64,000 nucleotides of DNA from Aestuariirhabdus haliotis (GCF_023509475.1 NZ_JAKSDZ010000001.1:1-64000); one strand, 5' to 3'. Shown: positions 36,669 through 46,328, numbered from the stretch's first letter. Program-made: numbers and translations. The notes: generated by a model from the sequence alone, not told the origin.

Positions 36669-37015
36669 AATACCCCGAACAATCAATCATTGCCATGGAC
36701 AACAACACGGCCACTCTGGTGCTGAAAATGTCTCGCGAGCTGATCTGGTTCGCCGGTCATTTCCCCGATCAACCCGTTCTGCCCGGGGTGGTGCAATTGC
36801 AATGGGCAGAACATTACGCGAAAGAAATACTGTCTGTGACGGGAGCCTTTTCCGGCATGCAGCGGGTCAAATTTCAACAGCTGGTACTCCCCGGACAGCA
36901 CCTTGAGTTGAAGCTCGAGTACAAGCGCGATAAGCAGCAACTCTGGTTCCAGTACCTTAACGCCAAGGGTGATGTGTCCAGCGGGCGGATTACCCTAACC
37001 GAGTCTGACCATTAA
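36665..37015 (+). CDS. apeI: Hotdog dehydratase half-site, ApeI-like
   Basis: A 116-residue FabZ/FabA-like hotdog protein. The catalytic His is present (H32 in GHFPDQPVLPG), but the acidic partner expected 14 residues later in FabZ is Gln (Q46). The related gene at 42802 shows the reverse. It therefore probably works only as a heterodimer, dehydrating 3-hydroxyacyl-ACP in the polyene pathway. The start at 36665 overlaps the preceding stop by 4 bases; the next gene starts at the base after its stop. Confidence 0.85.
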   Translation: MKYPEQSIIAMDNNTATLVLKMSRELIWFAGHFPDQPVLPGVVQLQWAEHYAKEILSVTGAFSGMQRVKFQQLVLPGQHLELKLEYKRDKQQLWFQYLNAKGDVSSGRITLTESDH

Positions 37016-38731
37016 ATGCGCGAACTGAACCCCTGCATACTGATCCCGGTGTATAACCATCCGCACACCATAGCGACGACGGTCCAGTCGGTGAGTGCAT
37101 ACGGGCTTACGGTTATTCTGGTTGATGATGGTAGCAACAGCCAAACCGCCACCGAACTGCGGCGCATAGAACAGGGATCTGAGCAGGTCAAACTGACCCG
37201 CCTTGCCAGCAACCAGGGTAAGGGCGGCGCCGTTATGGCCGGCATGCGCCTGGCATGGAAACTGGGTTTCAGTCACGCTCTGCAGGTTGACGCCGACGGT
37301 CAGCACAATAGTGAGGATGTATCGGTTTTGATCGAGCAAATGCATGCCCACCCGTTGTCGGTGATCAGTGGCCGTCCGATGTACGATGCGTCGGTGCCCA
37401 AGGCACGCTATTACAGCCGTTACATTACTCATTTCTGGGTATGGATCGAAACCCTGTCCTTTTCGATCCGCGATGCCATGTGTGGATTTCGCGCCTACCC
37501 ATTGGCCCCTTGCATCGAACTGATGGACCGTTGCGCACTGGGACGTCGAATGGATTTCGATATTGAAATCCTGGTACGGCTTTATTGGCAAGGGGTCGAC
37601 GTCATCCAGTTTCCAACGCGAGTGACCTATCCCAAGGATGGCATTTCCCACTTCAGTGGCTGGCACGATAACTGGCTTATTTCGAAAATGCACAGTCGCT
37701 TGTTTTTTGGCATGTTGAAGCGCATTCCTGCGTTGTTGACCCGCCATCGATCCGGCAGTAGCCCTTCATTGAATCAGCAAGCGAAGAGCAAGCACTGGTC
37801 CGACTTGGGCGAACGCGGTAGCCGGTTGGGGATCCGCTTTATGCTGCAGGTTTATCGCTATTGTGGTCGCCGGGTTTTCAATATCTTGCTGTTTCCGGTC
37901 ATGCTGTATTTCTTTCTATTCGCAGGTAATGCCCGCCGAGCCTCCCGAGATTACCTGGATCGATTGGCACGATTTTCCCGACCGAAAGGGGTAACCGTAC
38001 CACAAGCAAATGCCACAACCAGTTTTCGCCATCTTTACAGTTTTGGCCAGGCGATGCTCGACAAAATGTCGGTGTGGCTTGGCGACATCGGTATGGATTC
38101 GCTCAGCATTCATAACGAAGCCTGCCTGACCCAACCCCTCGAACGCGGTGAAGGGGTACTGATATTAGGCTCTCACCTTGGCAATCTGGAAATCTGTCGC
38201 GCCCTTAGCGAACGGGTTCCCGGTCTTACCGCCAACGCCATCGTGTTTACCGAGCACGCGCTGGTTTTCAATCAGGTGGTAGAGGAACTCAACCCTGACG
38301 CATCCCTCAACCTGATACAGGTCAGCCAGTTTGACCCGGCACTGGCGGTGACCCTGAAAGAGAAAATCGATCAGGGTGAGCTGGTGGTGATTGTCGGCGA
38401 CCGCACCTCAGCCAATGCCCAGGAGCGCATCGTAGAAAGCACTTTTCTGGGCGATAAGGCCTCGTTCCCCCAGGGGCCCTTTATACTCGCCTCGCTGATG
38501 CGTTGCCCTGTGATTTTACTGTTTTGCCTGCGCAACGATACCGGTTTCGACATGTTCTTCGAACCCTTTCGCGACCAGTTAGTACTGCCAAGAAAAGAGC
38601 GCACGCAAGCCTTGCAACAAGCCGTCGATGACTATGCCGGTCGACTGGAGCATTATTGTCTGCGAGCCCCTTTGCAATGGTTCAATTTTTTCGACTTCTG
38701 GGCACGCCCTGACCAAGAGACCACACCATGA
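37016..38731 (+). CDS. Fused glycosyltransferase 2 / lysophospholipid acyltransferase
   Basis: A 571-residue two-domain protein. Residues about 5-235 are a family 2 glycosyltransferase (CILIPVYNHPHTIATTV, LVDDGS, the DXD-like QVDADGQH). Residues about 285-560 are a membrane-linked HtrB/LpxL-type acyltransferase (LILGSHLGNLEICRALS, VIVGDRTSANAQE). This fusion is a known aryl-polyene gene (ApeJ in E. coli naming, from memory) and should build the glycolipid anchor to which the polyene is attached. Confidence 0.9.
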   Translation: MRELNPCILIPVYNHPHTIATTVQSVSAYGLTVILVDDGSNSQTATELRRIEQGSEQVKLTRLASNQGKGGAVMAGMRLAWKLGFSHALQVDADGQHNSEDVSVLIEQMHAHPLSVISGRPMYDASVPKARYYSRYITHFWVWIETLSFSIRDAMCGFRAYPLAPCIELMDRCALGRRMDFDIEILVRLYWQGVDVIQFPTRVTYPKDGISHFSGWHDNWLISKMHSRLFFGMLKRIPALLTRHRSGSSPSLNQQAKSKHWSDLGERGSRLGIRFMLQVYRYCGRRVFNILLFPVMLYFFLFAGNARRASRDYLDRLARFSRPKGVTVPQANATTSFRHLYSFGQAMLDKMSVWLGDIGMDSLSIHNEACLTQPLERGEGVLILGSHLGNLEICRALSERVPGLTANAIVFTEHALVFNQVVEELNPDASLNLIQVSQFDPALAVTLKEKIDQGELVVIVGDRTSANAQERIVESTFLGDKASFPQGPFILASLMRCPVILLFCLRNDTGFDMFFEPFRDQLVLPRKERTQALQQAVDDYAGRLEHYCLRAPLQWFNFFDFWARPDQETTP

Positions 38732-39183
38732 GCGCAAAACGCCTTAAACCCGTTATCGATGCTGTCACCGGTCAGGAATTGCCGGGCATCAGCCTGAAAC
38801 TTGAAATTCCCTTCTTCGATACCGACCCGATGGGCATAACCTGGCACGGTCATTATGTGAAGTATTTTGAGTTGGCCCGATGCGAATTACTCAAAAAAAT
38901 TGATTTCACTTATCTGAAAATGGCCGAGAGCGGCTACAGCTGGCCAGTGGTCGACCTGCGTTTAAAGTATGTGCGCTCCTGTCAATTTGGCGATCAGATT
39001 CATGTCAGCGCACAGCTGTCGGAATATGAAAACCGCATCAAGATTGATTACCTGATCCATAACGCCGACCACAGCCAGGTACTCACCCGAGGTCACAGCG
39101 TTCAAGTTGCCGTCGATGGCCAGGGGAATCTATGTCTGCAATCCCCAGAGGTATTACTGCAGCGCATCAGGGATTCGTTATGA
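38728..39183 (+). CDS. Acyl-CoA/ACP thioesterase, 4HBT hotdog type (ApeK-like)
   Basis: A 151-residue hotdog protein with the 4-hydroxybenzoyl-CoA-thioesterase signature FFDTDPMGITWHGHYVKYFE, whose Asp and following residues form the active site. It could release or proofread chains on the carrier. It starts inside the preceding stop (ATGA) and its stop overlaps the next start. Confidence 0.88.
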   Translation: MSAKRLKPVIDAVTGQELPGISLKLEIPFFDTDPMGITWHGHYVKYFELARCELLKKIDFTYLKMAESGYSWPVVDLRLKYVRSCQFGDQIHVSAQLSEYENRIKIDYLIHNADHSQVLTRGHSVQVAVDGQGNLCLQSPEVLLQRIRDSL

Positions 39184-39800
39184 AAGCCTGGCTGCTGCTG
39201 GTCAGTCTGATCGCCTGGCTGCTGGCCGGTTCAGGTCTGGTCACGGCCGAGTCCAGCAGCCAGACGTTAATCGATAATCGGTTCGCCTCACTGCAAAACT
39301 ATCGCACCCTGCGCGGCGAGTTTATGCAGCTTCGCACATTGCCCAACCTGAGCAACCCCTTACGATCTTCCGGGCAATTTATCCTGTCCCGTGACCAGGG
39401 TTTTCTCTGGCAACAGCAAGCACCCTTTCGTACTCGTCTGGTGTTTTCTGAACAACGCTTGATCCAGCAGGTGGCCGATAAAGCACCGCAAATACTGACC
39501 CCGGTGCAGAACCCCGCGCCCTTTTATTTTGTGGCGATCTTTCAGTCATTATTGGGCGGTGACTGGGCAAGGTTGCGGCAGGATTTTCGTATTGAGCATA
39601 CCGACCAGGGGTTATTGTTACAGCCAATCCAGGAACCGATGCGTCGAGCCATTGAAGCCATTCGCATCGAAGGACAGGATCAACTGTCGCGACTCACCAT
39701 GATCGAAAGCAGCGGTGGGCGTATCGACATCCACTTCAAAAATCTCAGTACCGACCAGCTTCCATTATCCGATGCTGAACTGAAGCAGTATCAACCCTGA
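39180..39800 (+). CDS. LolA-like periplasmic carrier of the polyene cluster
   Basis: About 206 aa with a signal peptide (LVSLIAWLLAGSGLVTA). The mature LolA-like fold shows the usual opening motif NRFASLQNYRTLRGEFMQLR and the GQFILSRDQGFLW strand. In aryl-polyene clusters it ferries the lipid product between membranes, probably together with the MMPL exporter encoded 4 bases later. Start at 39180 by ATGA overlap with the thioesterase stop. Confidence 0.88.
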   Translation: MKAWLLLVSLIAWLLAGSGLVTAESSSQTLIDNRFASLQNYRTLRGEFMQLRTLPNLSNPLRSSGQFILSRDQGFLWQQQAPFRTRLVFSEQRLIQQVADKAPQILTPVQNPAPFYFVAIFQSLLGGDWARLRQDFRIEHTDQGLLLQPIQEPMRRAIEAIRIEGQDQLSRLTMIESSGGRIDIHFKNLSTDQLPLSDAELKQYQP

Positions 39801-39804
39801 TACT

Positions 39805-42162
39805 ATGAAAATCACCTTGTCCCCCTTACTCAATCCGCGTTGGCAACCCGCCCGATTATTGATCTGGTTACTGTTAATGCTGTTGCTGGTTTGGCAAGGT
39901 AGCGTCTTACTGAACACGGGCGTTAAGCCGAGAACCAGCATGCTGGAACTACTGCCCCATGCCGAGCAGCAACCCGCGGTTCAGCAAGCGGTACAACGAT
40001 TTTCCAGTCAGCTTTCCCGCCAACTCCTGTTTATGGTCGAAAGTGATTCGAAAACCAGTGCACGCCAGGCCGCCCTGGCGTTAGAAGCCAAGTTGCTCGA
40101 CAGCCAGCTACTGGAACGACTTCAGCTACGCATCGATTTTAACCAACAGCAACAAGTGGGTGCGCTCTACTATCCCTACCGCTGGCAACTGTTAAGCCGG
40201 CATGATCGGCAACGCTTGCTCGAACAAGAGGGTTCGGAGCTACGTGAAACGGCGCTGCAAAATCTCTACAACCCCTTTTCCGGCATTACCGCTGCGCAGT
40301 TCAATGACGACCCTTTTGGCCTGTTGGGTCGCTATCTGGATTCTATACAACCCCCTGGTGGTCAGCTCCAGCTTGATGAAGACATGCTGGTCTATTCTGC
40401 CGGTAATCGCTATGGCATTTTGTTGCGCGCCACGCTCGCCAGCGATCCCTTTGACCTGTCAACCCAGTCCCGCTTGCTGGCCACGCTGGACAAATTTACC
40501 AGCGAGCAAGGCTCCAACGTTCAGCTTCTGCGCAGCGGTGCTACCTTCTATGCCGCGGCGGGTGCCGAGAGCGCACGAGAAGAGATATCCACCATCGGGC
40601 TGGGCTCTCTGTGCGGCGTCATGCTGTTGATTCTCTGGGTTTTTCGTTCGTTCGGCCCGCTCTTTATTGCCATGCTTTCAATTGGCAGCGGCATACTCGC
40701 CGGCTTAATATGTACATTGCTCATCTTTGGCCAGATCCACCTGTTCACGCTGGTGATCGGCGCCTGCCTGATTGGCGTGTCGATCGACTACGCATTCCAT
40801 TTTTTTGCCGAACAGAACGAGGGGGGTCCTCATTGGCGCCCCTTCGATGGACTCGGTCGAATCATAACCGCCATAGGGATGGGGTTGATCAGTAGCCTGC
40901 TAGGCTACAGCGCTTTATTAGCCACCCCCTTTCCAGGGCTGCAACAACTGGCCGTGTTTTCCTGTAGCGGCTTACTGGTCGCCTGGTTGACGGTGGTTCT
41001 GGTCTATCCCAGCCTTCTACGTCCCCAGCCTTCCTATCACAATAATGGCCTGGTGTACCTGTACCAGCCATTGATGCGGTTCTGGGCAACACGCCCAGCC
41101 ATTCAGCATCGGATAGTGCTGATGATGCTGACGGTTTTAGCCCTGATCGGCTTGTTGCTATTGCATGCAGATGACGACGTTCGCCAGTTACAACCGCTGA
41201 ACCCGGAAATCCAGACTATGGATCATCAACTGCAAACCTATGCCGGCAATCGAATGGATCATAGCTATATTGTGCTCACCGCGGCGACCAATGAAGCGTT
41301 GCTGCAAACCGAAGAAGCCTTGCTCGACCAACTGCCATCCAGTCGCTCTGGTAACGCCCAGGTTCGTTCGGTCGGTCGCTATGTGGCCAGCCAAAAAAGG
41401 CAGCGTGAGAATCGCGCCCTGACCGATCAACTGGTTGAACAGGAGCTGCACCGCTTGCTAGGAGACGCCGGCTATACCGATGCCGCTATTGCCACCACTG
41501 CGGCATCCATTGCTCAGCAATCGCCGATCAAAGCTCTGGATATTGATTCGTTGAACAATGGCCCGCTGCGAGAGCAGCTTAACCATTTATGGATTGATAA
41601 TGGTCAGTACGGCGTGGCCAGCGTGTTGTTGTTTACCCCCGAACTGCATCAAACCATGAAAACTCTCGCGGCCCAGATCACTAATGCCCAGTTTGTCAGC
41701 CAGGCCGATGATACCTCGGACATTCTCGCGCGTTATCGCTACCGAATCAGCCTGCTATTGATCGCCGCCTATGGGGCTATTTTATTGCTGCTGCGCATGC
41801 GTTATCCCCTTACACAAGCACTGAAAGTTATTACAGTCCCGGTGCTCGCGTCATCACTGGCGCTGGGCATCAACGGCTTGATGGGTCAACCGATCAATCT
41901 TTTCCATCTTCTGGCGCTATTGTTGGTGCTGGGTATCAGCATCGATTATTCGGTATTTTTTGCCGAACGCGGTCATGACTGGCGCACCACATTGTTAGGA
42001 GTCACCCTGGCGGCTATTACTACATTGCTCTCGTTTGGTTTACTCAGCCTGAGTGACACTCCTGCCATCAGCGCCTTCGGGCAAACACTGTTGGTGGGGA
42101 TTCTAGTCGCCTATCTACTGGCCCCCTTTGCGATGCCACGACAAACCGGAGCAGAACGTTGA
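39805..42162 (+). CDS. MMPL/RND-family lipid exporter of the polyene cluster
   Basis: A 785-residue inner-membrane protein with two RND-like halves, each with a first segment, a periplasmic domain and five further segments. Conserved lines are IGACLIGVSIDYAFHFFAEQ in the first half and LLLVLGISIDYSVFFAERGH in the second; the Asp residues in these carry proton-driven transport in the family. It likely lifts the finished aryl-polyene lipid out of the inner membrane. Its stop overlaps the start of the lipoprotein gene. Confidence 0.9.
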   Translation: MKITLSPLLNPRWQPARLLIWLLLMLLLVWQGSVLLNTGVKPRTSMLELLPHAEQQPAVQQAVQRFSSQLSRQLLFMVESDSKTSARQAALALEAKLLDSQLLERLQLRIDFNQQQQVGALYYPYRWQLLSRHDRQRLLEQEGSELRETALQNLYNPFSGITAAQFNDDPFGLLGRYLDSIQPPGGQLQLDEDMLVYSAGNRYGILLRATLASDPFDLSTQSRLLATLDKFTSEQGSNVQLLRSGATFYAAAGAESAREEISTIGLGSLCGVMLLILWVFRSFGPLFIAMLSIGSGILAGLICTLLIFGQIHLFTLVIGACLIGVSIDYAFHFFAEQNEGGPHWRPFDGLGRIITAIGMGLISSLLGYSALLATPFPGLQQLAVFSCSGLLVAWLTVVLVYPSLLRPQPSYHNNGLVYLYQPLMRFWATRPAIQHRIVLMMLTVLALIGLLLLHADDDVRQLQPLNPEIQTMDHQLQTYAGNRMDHSYIVLTAATNEALLQTEEALLDQLPSSRSGNAQVRSVGRYVASQKRQRENRALTDQLVEQELHRLLGDAGYTDAAIATTAASIAQQSPIKALDIDSLNNGPLREQLNHLWIDNGQYGVASVLLFTPELHQTMKTLAAQITNAQFVSQADDTSDILARYRYRISLLLIAAYGAILLLLRMRYPLTQALKVITVPVLASSLALGINGLMGQPINLFHLLALLLVLGISIDYSVFFAERGHDWRTTLLGVTLAAITTLLSFGLLSLSDTPAISAFGQTLLVGILVAYLLAPFAMPRQTGAER

Positions 42163-42812
42163 ATCCTCGTCACTCTCAGTATCGTTTGCGCTGCCCAGGT
42201 TCCCTGCTGGCGTCTCTGCTGGTTGTTATTTTATCCGCATGTTCAACCCCCAGGGCGATACAGGATGCTGCTCTTACAGAACCTCCCCCCACTTTCGCAT
42301 CCCTTGCACGGGGAGTTTCGGTACAGTTGCCCGGGCTTGATCCCCACCTGAGCGGTCTATCGGCAAACCAGCTGGTCGCCGTTCAATATGGCAACAAACA
42401 CGAACAGTTTCTGGCAACCTTCGAAGCCGCTCCACAGCAGTTCGCCCTGGCCGCATTAACGCCCCTGGGAGTGCCACTGCTTAACCTGAACTATGACGGC
42501 AGACAGTTGACCAGTGACAGTAGCGGATTGACCAAACTGCCATTCGCGCCCGAGAATCTCTTGCTCGATTTGATGCTCTGTTACTGGAGCTCTGCGCAAA
42601 TAGAACAGATGTTGCTTGCCAACGGGTTGCGTCTCTATGAAACAGCTTTGCAACGCCAAATCTGGGACAGGGGCAGCCTGTTGATTCAGATCGATTATCA
42701 GACGCCAACCCGGTTACAAGGCCCTGTGACTTATGTTCATTTCCAGCGGGACTATCAGCTCGCTATTGACACCCTGGACTGGCATCAGCAAGAGGCTCCT
42801 TATGAACCCTGA
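42159..42812 (+). CDS. DUF3261-type lipoprotein of the polyene cluster
   Basis: A 217-residue protein starting at TTG that overlaps the exporter stop by 4 bases. Signal peptide and lipobox LVVILSAC (Cys about 28). The mature domain matches the DUF3261 lipoproteins that recur at this place in aryl-polyene operons and may receive the product at the outer membrane. The reading frame ends 11 bases inside the next gene. Confidence 0.8.
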   Translation: MNPRHSQYRLRCPGSLLASLLVVILSACSTPRAIQDAALTEPPPTFASLARGVSVQLPGLDPHLSGLSANQLVAVQYGNKHEQFLATFEAAPQQFALAALTPLGVPLLNLNYDGRQLTSDSSGLTKLPFAPENLLLDLMLCYWSSAQIEQMLLANGLRLYETALQRQIWDRGSLLIQIDYQTPTRLQGPVTYVHFQRDYQLAIDTLDWHQQEAPYEP

Positions 42813-43251
42813 TCTTTTTCCCGTCAATGATTGCCTGATACATCAGCCGCCGATGCGCATGGTTGAGCGTCTGCTCGCCATCGATGAGGCCAACGTTCGC
42901 TGCTCACTGGTGCTACATGACGACAATCCCTTTATCACGGAGCAAGGACAACTGCCGGCCTCATTGGGGATCGAACTCATGGCTCAGGCCATCGCTCTAT
43001 TTGGTGGCTATCATTGCCTGAACCGAGGGGAGGAAGTCCGGGTGGGGTACCTTATTGGCTCGCGCCGCTATCATAGCACCAGGCCTTTTTTTGCCTTGGG
43101 ATGCGAACTCATTATAGAGGCGCATCAAGAATACCTGAGCGAAGGCATGGGATTGTTTAATTGCCGGATTCTTGAGCGCGGCAATGAGATCGCTAATGGC
43201 CGCCTGAATACGTATCTACCCGACGCACAGGCAGAATTATTTTCACCCTAG
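42802..43251 (+). CDS. apeP: Hotdog dehydratase half-site, ApeP-like
   Basis: A protein of about 149 aa. The helix LPASLGIELMAQAIALFGGY carries the acidic active-site residue of the FabZ type (E58), but the catalytic His position 14 residues before is Phe (F44). This complements the ApeI-like protein, which has the His and lacks the acid. The start at 42802 lies inside the lipoprotein gene; the frame is open to 42733. In known clusters ApeI and ApeP form a heteromeric dehydratase, and the residues here show why both are needed. Confidence 0.87.
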   Translation: MNPDLFPVNDCLIHQPPMRMVERLLAIDEANVRCSLVLHDDNPFITEQGQLPASLGIELMAQAIALFGGYHCLNRGEEVRVGYLIGSRRYHSTRPFFALGCELIIEAHQEYLSEGMGLFNCRILERGNEIANGRLNTYLPDAQAELFSP

Positions 43252-44190
43252 AGATATTCACATCTGCGTCGCATTCTTCCATCCGCGCAGATTGGTGGCT
43301 TTATATATGACGCCATTGGTATTACCAATATACAGGCAAGCAAGAAAACCGACGTCAGCATCAATTTTTTACACACTGCTTTCATCTCCTTACAAATCCG
43401 CCAGCACTCCAGCTTCAGTTATCCACGAACAAAAGGAGACAAACCTGAAAAACGGCCATGGCCGTTTTTTTAAATCCATCCGCTACCCACTCGATGTTTT
43501 CCCGCCAATAAATTTTGGATAATGTTCTCCCCACCAGAGATTCATAATCTCTTTTTTTGGAAACAACGCCGATCAAACCAGGAGTTCCCTTGGCGATTGA
43601 TCTCTTACCTGGGCCAATAACAATCAGCCGCATCCGTTCGAAATAACCCTTATATTACAGCTTATTTCGTGATTTATCGTTCGCCTGATTCTACCAGCAT
43701 TGCGTTTTGTGTTGACTGTCAAAGCGATATTTACGGAGGCCAAGGAGTGTTTTTCCGGGCTCTATTAACTCTCTACTGCTTACTCTAATCGCTTTTATAG
43801 AAGCTGTACCTACGTGCTACTTTCAAACTCATTGCTTCACGTTTTTTACCACCATGGCAAAGCAGAAGAGTGAAACAATTGTACCAAAACACTTCTTTAA
43901 TACGTTCGTGCCAGAAAAAAATCAGCGTTTTTCACAAACCAAAACTGGCCAGCAAATTTTTCGATAGATGTTAGAACAATAGACATGTTAGCGTATTTGA
44001 GCTTGCAAAATTTATCTGCATTTGTGAGTAAATTTTACATTTAAGGGATCAGCGATAATTCTCAGTTAACTGATACATCATATAATTATAGAGTCGGCAT
44101 CTTTCATGCCACACTCAAAGATGATCTTTGCTCTGGGTTACCGCTGCGTTGTTTCAGTTGTTTAGAAGTACTGCGGTACTGGATAGCCCG
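43252..44190. other. Long gap between polyene cluster and TRAP genes
   Basis: About 940 AT-rich bases without a gene I can support. It includes a strong terminator at 43448-43471. Short open frames at 43292-43522 (+) and 43415-43633 (-) have no recognisable family. A TATAAT at about 44085-44090 could be a -10 box for the TRAP genes, but no good -35 is seen. Confidence 0.5.
43448..43471 (+). terminator. Terminator of the polyene operon
   Basis: The palindrome AAAAACGGCCATGGCCGTTTTT plus two further T makes an 11-bp stem with a T-tract, about 200 bases beyond the last cluster gene. It can work in both directions. Confidence 0.85.
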
Positions 44191-45255
44191 ATGAAAATAA
44201 AAATATGTATTGCGCTGTTACTTGGCGTTATGAGTTTACCGGCCAAGGTCTTGGCTGCCGAATATACTTTCCGTCTTGCCGAAACCTGGTCTGAAGGATT
44301 CCCGATCTTTGGCGATGTTTCTGAACTGTTAGCCAAACGCGTCCATGAGATGTCCAATGGCCGACTCAAAATCGAGATCGACTCTTCCAGCACCCACGGT
44401 AAAGGCCTTGGCATCTGGGATATGGTCCAGAGCGGCGAATACCAGATGGGACATTCCGCCTCCTATTACTATGCCAAGCAAGATCCCAACGCGCTGTTCT
44501 TTACCACCATGCCCTTTGGTATGTTGCCCATCGAGCAATACAGCTGGTTTTATTACGGCGGCGGCATGGAACTGATGGAGCAGGTCTACGCCAAACACGG
44601 GCTCCTCTCCTTCCCCGGTGGTAATACCGGCAGCCAAATGGGTGGCTGGTTTCAAACCCGTATTCGCTCCTTGGATGACCTCAAAGGGCTGAAAATGAGA
44701 GTGCCCGGTTTCGCTGGTGAAGTTATGGCCGAGCTCGGCGTTATTCCAACCAATATCCCGGCCGGTGAACTGCTTGGTGCGATGCAGGACAACCGCATCC
44801 AGGCCGTCGAATGGGTTGGCCCTTCGCTCGATCTTAAACTAAGCCTTCACCTGAGTGCCCAGTTCTACTACACCGGCTGGCACGAACCTGCGACCGAGTT
44901 GAACTTTATCGTGAACAAAAAAGCGTTCGATTCTCTACCCGCTGACCTTCAGGAAATATTGCGCGTTGCGATGCGTTCCAGTGCCTACGATATGTATATA
45001 CAGGCCACCCATGAAAGCGCAGAAAACTGGAGTAGCCTGCGTATAAATTATTCCATCATACGTGTGAAAAACTTCCCCAAACCGGTACTGGAAGCCATGC
45101 AGGCTGCCAGCCACAAACTGTTATTGAAAAAGTCAGCCAAAGATAAACTCTCGGCGCAGATCCTGAAATCTCAGGAAGATTATCTGTCCCAAGTGCGCGC
45201 CTGGACAGAGATATCCGATTTCTCTTATCTCGAATCGGCTAACGAAATACGCTAA
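44191..45255 (+). CDS. TRAP-type solute-binding protein (DctP family), copy 1
   Basis: A periplasmic protein of about 354 aa with a signal peptide (ALLLGVMSLPAKVLA). The DctP fold shows FRLAETWSEGFPIFGDVSEL, MGHSASYYY and the ligand-anchoring Arg region LKGLKMRVPGFAGEVMAELG. It would bind an organic acid or similar solute for a TRAP importer. The frame is open to 44128, but the signal peptide sets the start at 44191. The next gene is a close paralogue 11 bases away. No membrane subunits (DctQ/DctM) are in view. Confidence 0.9.
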   Translation: MKIKICIALLLGVMSLPAKVLAAEYTFRLAETWSEGFPIFGDVSELLAKRVHEMSNGRLKIEIDSSSTHGKGLGIWDMVQSGEYQMGHSASYYYAKQDPNALFFTTMPFGMLPIEQYSWFYYGGGMELMEQVYAKHGLLSFPGGNTGSQMGGWFQTRIRSLDDLKGLKMRVPGFAGEVMAELGVIPTNIPAGELLGAMQDNRIQAVEWVGPSLDLKLSLHLSAQFYYTGWHEPATELNFIVNKKAFDSLPADLQEILRVAMRSSAYDMYIQATHESAENWSSLRINYSIIRVKNFPKPVLEAMQAASHKLLLKKSAKDKLSAQILKSQEDYLSQVRAWTEISDFSYLESANEIR

Positions 45256-45266
45256 AGGAGCGCACC

Positions 45267-46328
45267 ATGAAAAATTTGATTCGTTTTTTTGTCGCTGCGC
45301 TGTGTTTGGTCAGCAACTCTCTTCTGGCAGTCGATAACCATACCTTGCGCCTGGCACAATCCTGGGATTCGGACATGCCCATCTTTGCCGATACCACACG
45401 TAATTTTGCCAAGATGGTGTCGCTGATGTCGGATGGTCGGCTGCAAATCAATATTGTTCCTGCGTCAAACCATCAAAAGCCTTACGGCATCTTTGATATG
45501 GTCAAATCCGGCCAATACGATATGGGGCACTCCGCCTCTTATTACTGGAAAGATCAGGTACCGAACACGTTATTCTTCACCACCATGCCTTTTGGCATGA
45601 TTGCTTCGGAACAATACGCCTGGTTTTACCATGGTGGCGGCATGGAATTAATGGATAAGGTCTACAGCCCGCACAATTTGATGTCATTCCCCGGAGGCAA
45701 TACCGGCAACCAAATGGGTGGCTGGTTTCGCAAGAAGATTACCTCGGTGAAAGACCTTGAGGGACTCAAAATGCGCGTCCCGGGTTTTGCCGGTGAAATA
45801 TTCAAGCAGCTGGGCGCCGACGTCGTCGACAATATTTCCAGCGCTGAACTCTACGATGCCTTTGCCAGTAAAAAACTCGATGCCGTGGAATGGGTTGGCC
45901 CTGCTATGGATCGGGATATGGGGCTGCATAAAGTGGCTCCCTATTACTACACAGGATGGCACGAACCCGCTGCCGAATTGCAGTTCCTGATCAACAAACA
46001 GGTGATGAAAAAACTGCCGAAGGATCTTCAGGAAATTCTCATTATCGCCATGCGCACCGCCGCCTACGACATGTATGTTCAGTCTACCTATGAGAACGGC
46101 AAGAGTTGGCGTTTGATCACCGATGCCTTCCCGAAAATTCAGGTGTTGAGTTTTCCACCGGCGGTCATGTCCAAACTGCGTGGTACCAACACCATCCTGT
46201 TAAACGGCATGGCCAAAAAAGATCGTTTGGCGGCCAAGATTATCAAGAGCCAGAACCGATATCTGAAATCGGTGCGCAAATGGACCAACCTGGCTGAGCG
46301 GGCGCATATTAGAAATACCCAGCAGTAA
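45267..46328 (+). CDS. TRAP-type solute-binding protein (DctP family), copy 2
   Basis: A 353-residue protein with a signal peptide (VAALCLVSNSLLA) and a strong aaaggagc site. It is closely similar to copy 1 over its whole length (MGHSASYYWKDQVPNTLFFT, FPGGNTGNQMGGWF, LEGLKMRVPGFAGE, YYYTGWHEPAAELQF), so the two arose by tandem duplication. Differences gather around the expected ligand region (GADVVDNISSAELYDAFASK against GVIPTNIPAGELLGAMQDNR), so they may bind different solutes. Confidence 0.9.
   Translation: MKNLIRFFVAALCLVSNSLLAVDNHTLRLAQSWDSDMPIFADTTRNFAKMVSLMSDGRLQINIVPASNHQKPYGIFDMVKSGQYDMGHSASYYWKDQVPNTLFFTTMPFGMIASEQYAWFYHGGGMELMDKVYSPHNLMSFPGGNTGNQMGGWFRKKITSVKDLEGLKMRVPGFAGEIFKQLGADVVDNISSAELYDAFASKKLDAVEWVGPAMDRDMGLHKVAPYYYTGWHEPAAELQFLINKQVMKKLPKDLQEILIIAMRTAAYDMYVQSTYENGKSWRLITDAFPKIQVLSFPPAVMSKLRGTNTILLNGMAKKDRLAAKIIKSQNRYLKSVRKWTNLAERAHIRNTQQ

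Noticed and set aside
43415..43633. 72-codon minus-strand open frame in the gap after the polyene cluster
   Set aside because: It crosses the terminator at 43448-43471 and has no recognisable domain or ribosome site.
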